From contig NZ_JHWJ01000003.1 of assembly GCF_000687555.1 (NCBI RefSeq), positions 62,001-126,000 on the forward strand: a stretch of DNA of 64,000 nucleotides, given 5' to 3'. The DNA comes from [Clostridium] aerotolerans DSM 5434. GTDB taxonomy: Bacteria > Bacillota > Clostridia > Lachnospirales > Lachnospiraceae. Under the pieces are notes generated by a model. It ran no database searches, was not told the DNA's origin, and worked only from the letters and a program-made list of their open reading frames with translations. Shown piece after piece: positions 61,227 through 64,000 of the stretch. The number at the start of each line of letters is the position of its first letter. Position 1 is the stretch's first letter. The position numbers and the translations under genes are program-made.

Positions 61227-61751
61227 TCATAATCTATCGTTCCATAGCTCATATGACGGGTGATACAATTCAGTTGGTTCATAATAATTATCTCCAATAT
61301 ATTGAAACCCCAACTTTGACAAAAGCATTTTCGATCCTTCATTTTGTGGATGGTGTCCCGCATACAACTTAACTGCTTTTAAAGTATCAAAACTGTAGTC
61401 AATGACGGCTCTCGCTGCTTCGGAAGCATATCCCATTCCCCAGAATTTCTTGCGCAGATGAAATCCAATTTCATAGCAACGTGGCTCAGAATCGAAAGGC
61501 CGAATACCGCAGCAACCAATCAGTTCATCTGTTGAAAGCTCGAAAATAGGCCAGTATTGTATCTGAAACAGTTTATCATTATTAATTTCTGTTTCCAAGC
61601 GGTGAAGGATATCTTGGTTTGAAAATATACCGGTAGCACAAATAAATCTTGTAACTTCTTTATCTCCCCATAACAGAGTCGCCAAATTCAAATCGGAATC
61701 ATCCCATTTTGAGAAAGCAATCCGTTTTGTTTTCATAAATACTTCTCTCAT
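61227..61751 (-). CDS. GNAT-family N-acetyltransferase
   Basis: This 174-residue protein has YEIGFHLRKKFWGMGYASEAARAVI and GHHPQNEGSKMLLSKLGFQYIG, the acetyl-CoA loop and C-terminal GNAT motif. The start at 61751 follows AAAGGGG; the next Met at 61736 is possible. It precedes the DJ-1 gene by 62 bp. Confidence 0.9.
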   Translation of the reverse strand: MREVFMKTKRIAFSKWDDSDLNLATLLWGDKEVTRFICATGIFSNQDILHRLETEINNDKLFQIQYWPIFELSTDELIGCCGIRPFDSEPRCYEIGFHLRKKFWGMGYASEAARAVIDYSFDTLKAVKLYAGHHPQNEGSKMLLSKLGFQYIGDNYYEPTELYHPSYELWNDRL

Positions 61752-62277
61752 TTTAAATGCCCCTTTATATAAATAATCTTAATGAGTAGAATACCAGAAT
61801 ACTTACTAAGTATCAATATTAAGTTTTCAAGGTACTGTAGTCCGTTAATTTCTGACCATATCACAAGAGCTGATGCATATCTCCGCTATCAGTGCTTATA
61901 AAATTCCACCATTTTCCATTCACATATTCTTCACAGGTCGTACAAAGTTTATTTACAACTTCTACAAACTTTTTTCATATCTCTCCTCTATACTTAAAAC
62001 ATAAACAAGAGCAACCCCAAAACTTGTTTGAACAAAAAACTTTTTTTCATAACTCGCCGGTGAAACCCACATTTCACCGGCTCCTCCCTTTTTATGGGGC
62101 ATTTCTTACTACTTCCTCCATTTCCCATCCTTCCAAAATCAATAGTACTTACAGCTTTTACGCCTCTCAGACCGAAAAAGGGGTAAAATATAGGGAAATG
62201 ACCGTTGCAAAGATACTCGTTCTATTATAGAATAGGAGACGTGCCTAAAGCATACGCAAATCTGGAGGATATATTAC
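61752..62277. other. Intergenic region with an orphan strong hairpin
   Basis: No gene is convincing. GCCGGTGAAA (62056-62065) and TTTCACCGGC (62072-62081) form a perfect 10-bp stem followed by TCCTCCCTTTTT, like a plus-strand terminator, though no plus-strand gene ends there. A small RNA or a leader of the phosphofructokinase gene is possible. Confidence 0.4.
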
Positions 62278-63495
62278 ATGAAGAAAAACGCAATCGTAGG
62301 ACAGTCCGGCGGCCCTACCGCTGTGATCAATGCAAGTCTTTACGGGATAATTAAAGAAGGAATGGCTCACGATGAAATCGACAGAGTTTACGGCATGATT
62401 AACGGCATTGAAGGCTTTATGTCCGGGAATTATATGGATTTATCAAATGACTTGACCGCAGAGGAACTAGAGCTGCTTAAATTAACACCTGCTGCTTATT
62501 TGGGCTCATGCCGCTATAAGCTTCCGGATGATCTCTCTTCTCCATTTTATCCGGCTCTGTTTGAAAAGTTCCGGGTTATGGACATCGGATATTTCTTTTA
62601 TATCGGCGGAAATGATTCCATGGATACGGTGAGCAAACTTTCCCGCTATGCAGCCCATCACCAAAGCGACATCCGCTTTATCGGAATCCCAAAAACCATT
62701 GATAACGACCTGGTTCTCACAGACCACACTCCTGGATACGGCAGTGCGGCCAAATATGTGGCAGATACCGTTCGTGAAATTGTTTTGGACGCTTCCGTTT
62801 ACCAGCAGAAGTCCGTTACCATCATAGAACTGATGGGGCGCCATGCTGGATGGCTTACTGCAGCCAGTGCCATGGCAAGAAAGTTTGAAGGTGACAACCC
62901 TGTACTTATCTACCTCCCTGAATCAGATTTTGATTTTGAACAGTTTACATCTGACGTAGATTCTGCTCTACAAAAGAAAAATTCAATTATTATCTGTGTA
63001 TCAGAAGGGCTCTCCGATTCCAACGGCAAATTCATTTGTGAATACGCAGATGAAGCCCGTTTGGATACCTTCGGCCACAAAATGCTCACAGGAAGCGGTA
63101 AGATGCTGGAAAACTATGTTAGGGACCGTTTTGGGGTAAAGGTACGTTCCATAGAGCTGAATGTCAGCCAAAGATGCAGCGGAATGCTGGCTTCTGCTGT
63201 TGATATAGAAGAATCTGTTGAGGCAGGTGTCAAAGGAGTAAAAACTGCATTAGACGGCATAACAGGAATGATGATCGCTTTTAAGCGCACTGCTGATTCC
63301 CCTTATACCATGGAATGCGTTACCGTAGACGTAAACGAAGTATGTAACAAGGAAAAACTATTTCCAAATGAATGGATTAGTAAAAATGGTACTGATGTTA
63401 CAGACGATTTTTTAACCTATGCACTCCCTCTTATTCAGGGTGAGCCTGAGAGAAAGATGGAAGGCGGCCGTCCGGTCTATCTATATAGAAAATAA
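62278..63495 (+). CDS. Phosphofructokinase family enzyme, probably PPi-dependent
   Basis: This 405-residue protein has the PFK motifs VGQSGGPTAVINASLYG, GIPKTIDNDL and ELMGRHAGWLTAASAMA. The phosphate-donor motif is GGNDSMDT: bacterial ATP enzymes have GGDGS, while Asp after GG-x is typical of pyrophosphate users. So PPi is the likely donor, although the first Asp is Asn here. It phosphorylates fructose 6-phosphate. Length is longer than ATP-PFK (about 320). The start follows TGGAGG. Confidence 0.88.
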   Translation: MKKNAIVGQSGGPTAVINASLYGIIKEGMAHDEIDRVYGMINGIEGFMSGNYMDLSNDLTAEELELLKLTPAAYLGSCRYKLPDDLSSPFYPALFEKFRVMDIGYFFYIGGNDSMDTVSKLSRYAAHHQSDIRFIGIPKTIDNDLVLTDHTPGYGSAAKYVADTVREIVLDASVYQQKSVTIIELMGRHAGWLTAASAMARKFEGDNPVLIYLPESDFDFEQFTSDVDSALQKKNSIIICVSEGLSDSNGKFICEYADEARLDTFGHKMLTGSGKMLENYVRDRFGVKVRSIELNVSQRCSGMLASAVDIEESVEAGVKGVKTALDGITGMMIAFKRTADSPYTMECVTVDVNEVCNKEKLFPNEWISKNGTDVTDDFLTYALPLIQGEPERKMEGGRPVYLYRK

Positions 63496-63510
63496 AATAG
63501 TAACGTATTT

Positions 63511-63542
63511 AAAAAAGGATAGCTTTCGGGCTATCCTTTTTT
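63511..63542 (+). terminator. Intrinsic terminator of the phosphofructokinase gene
   Basis: AAAAAAGGATAGC pairs with GCTATCCTTTTTT. It lies 16 bp after the stop. Confidence 0.9.
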
Positions 63543-63678
63543 CGGTTTCACTCCCAGCGGGAAATAAAACAATTTTTGTTTATTTGTAATATATTATTGC
63601 ATTTTTTTACAACATGTCTCATATATTTTATATAAGACCAATTCTATATTAAAAAGCACTTATGGGAGAAAGTGAACG

Positions 63679-64000
63679 ATGAACGAAGAATATTTTTTAG
63701 ACCGCATTCCCTGCGGCTTACTGAAGCTAAAAGCCCAGGAGCCTTTTTCAATTTTCTATTGTAACCAGACGGTCAGGGACTGGTTCTGTCTGCACGCATG
63801 TTTAAAAGATCTTGTCTGCGAAGCGGATTACGAAGCAATTGTAAAAGAAATACAAAGCCACCTTAAAACTACGATTAATCGGTTTGTTTTGGAATTCAGA
63901 GCCAGAAATACAGAGACATGCATCTGGCTTTCCATGGATGCCAATTACATCTCAGAGGATGGATTTTTATACTGTTGTGTTACCGACATAACAGACATTA
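63679..64000 (+). CDS. Partial sensor protein, PAS-like N-terminus
   Basis: ATG 63679 follows GGGAGAAAG and the frame runs off the right edge. The 107 visible residues begin MNEEYFLDRIPCGLLKLKAQ, followed by FSIFYCNQTVRDWFCL and FRARNTETCIWLSMDANYI, then GFLYCCVTDITDI. This pattern (IPCGL...N...; final DIT) is typical of a PAS domain in signalling proteins such as GGDEF enzymes. The output domain is outside the window. Confidence 0.65.
   Translation, partial: MNEEYFLDRIPCGLLKLKAQEPFSIFYCNQTVRDWFCLHACLKDLVCEADYEAIVKEIQSHLKTTINRFVLEFRARNTETCIWLSMDANYISEDGFLYCCVTDITDI

Noticed and set aside
1-64000. CRISPR arrays, tRNA or rRNA genes, complete insertion sequences
   Set aside because: No regular spaced repeats, tRNA-like cloverleaf with CCA-end context, rRNA segments or transposase genes were seen on reading both strands.

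Overview
The window looks like chromosomal DNA of a low-to-moderate GC, spore-forming Firmicute of the Lachnospiraceae. A Lacrimispora/Clostridium-like genus is my inference from the protein flavour and gene order; no marker gene was compared. Most genes sit on the minus strand in short operons with strong GGAGG-type ribosome binding sites and intrinsic terminators. I see no rRNA, tRNA, CRISPR array or complete insertion sequence.

Layout. 0-9 kb: housekeeping genes (RNase R, SecG, an enolase-family gene, PheT/PheS behind a phenylalanine T-box) and a large chemoreceptor. 9.4-14.5 kb: an XRE regulator and a complete agr-type quorum-sensing locus (agrA-agrC-agrD-agrB). It includes a 54-residue AgrD and an unknown operon whose promoter carries the same direct-repeat box as the agrDB promoter. 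14.6-21 kb: a heterodimeric ABC exporter, a LysR regulator, an SPL-type radical SAM protein and a YihY membrane protein. 21-27 kb: CysK, M32 carboxypeptidase, a 5'-3' exonuclease, a macrodomain protein, a CheW protein split by a CZB domain, and a NUDIX hydrolase. 27-34.2 kb: the block ruvA-ruvB-zapA-U32 peptidase-rodA-pbp. 34-39.8 kb: an RNase H-like exonuclease, an AraC regulator, a cold-shock protein, Hsp33, a methyltransferase and a SEC-C protein.

39.8-42.1 kb is an accessory patch. It holds a DUF2442/DUF4160 pair, a tiny locus with two LexA-like operators and a truncated LexA-like peptide, a coiled-coil protein, and repeated hairpin elements at both edges. 42.1-45.7 kb holds two divergent subtilisin-family proteins. 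Both have glycine at the catalytic serine, and a perfect 19-bp inverted repeat lies between them; they resemble spore germination Csp pseudoproteases. 45.7-64 kb is a mixed set of regulators, transporters, small redox proteins, several GNAT acetyltransferases, DNA polymerase IV under a probable SOS box, an orphan phage-type holin, a phosphofructokinase and the start of a probable PAS-type sensor.

The best candidates for new biology are: (1) the agr locus with its paired boxes, a target operon and a candidate small RNA; (2) the paired Ser-to-Gly subtilases; (3) the enolase homologue in the usual eno position that has lost nearly all catalytic residues; (4) the LexA-operator micro-locus at 41.1-41.5 kb.
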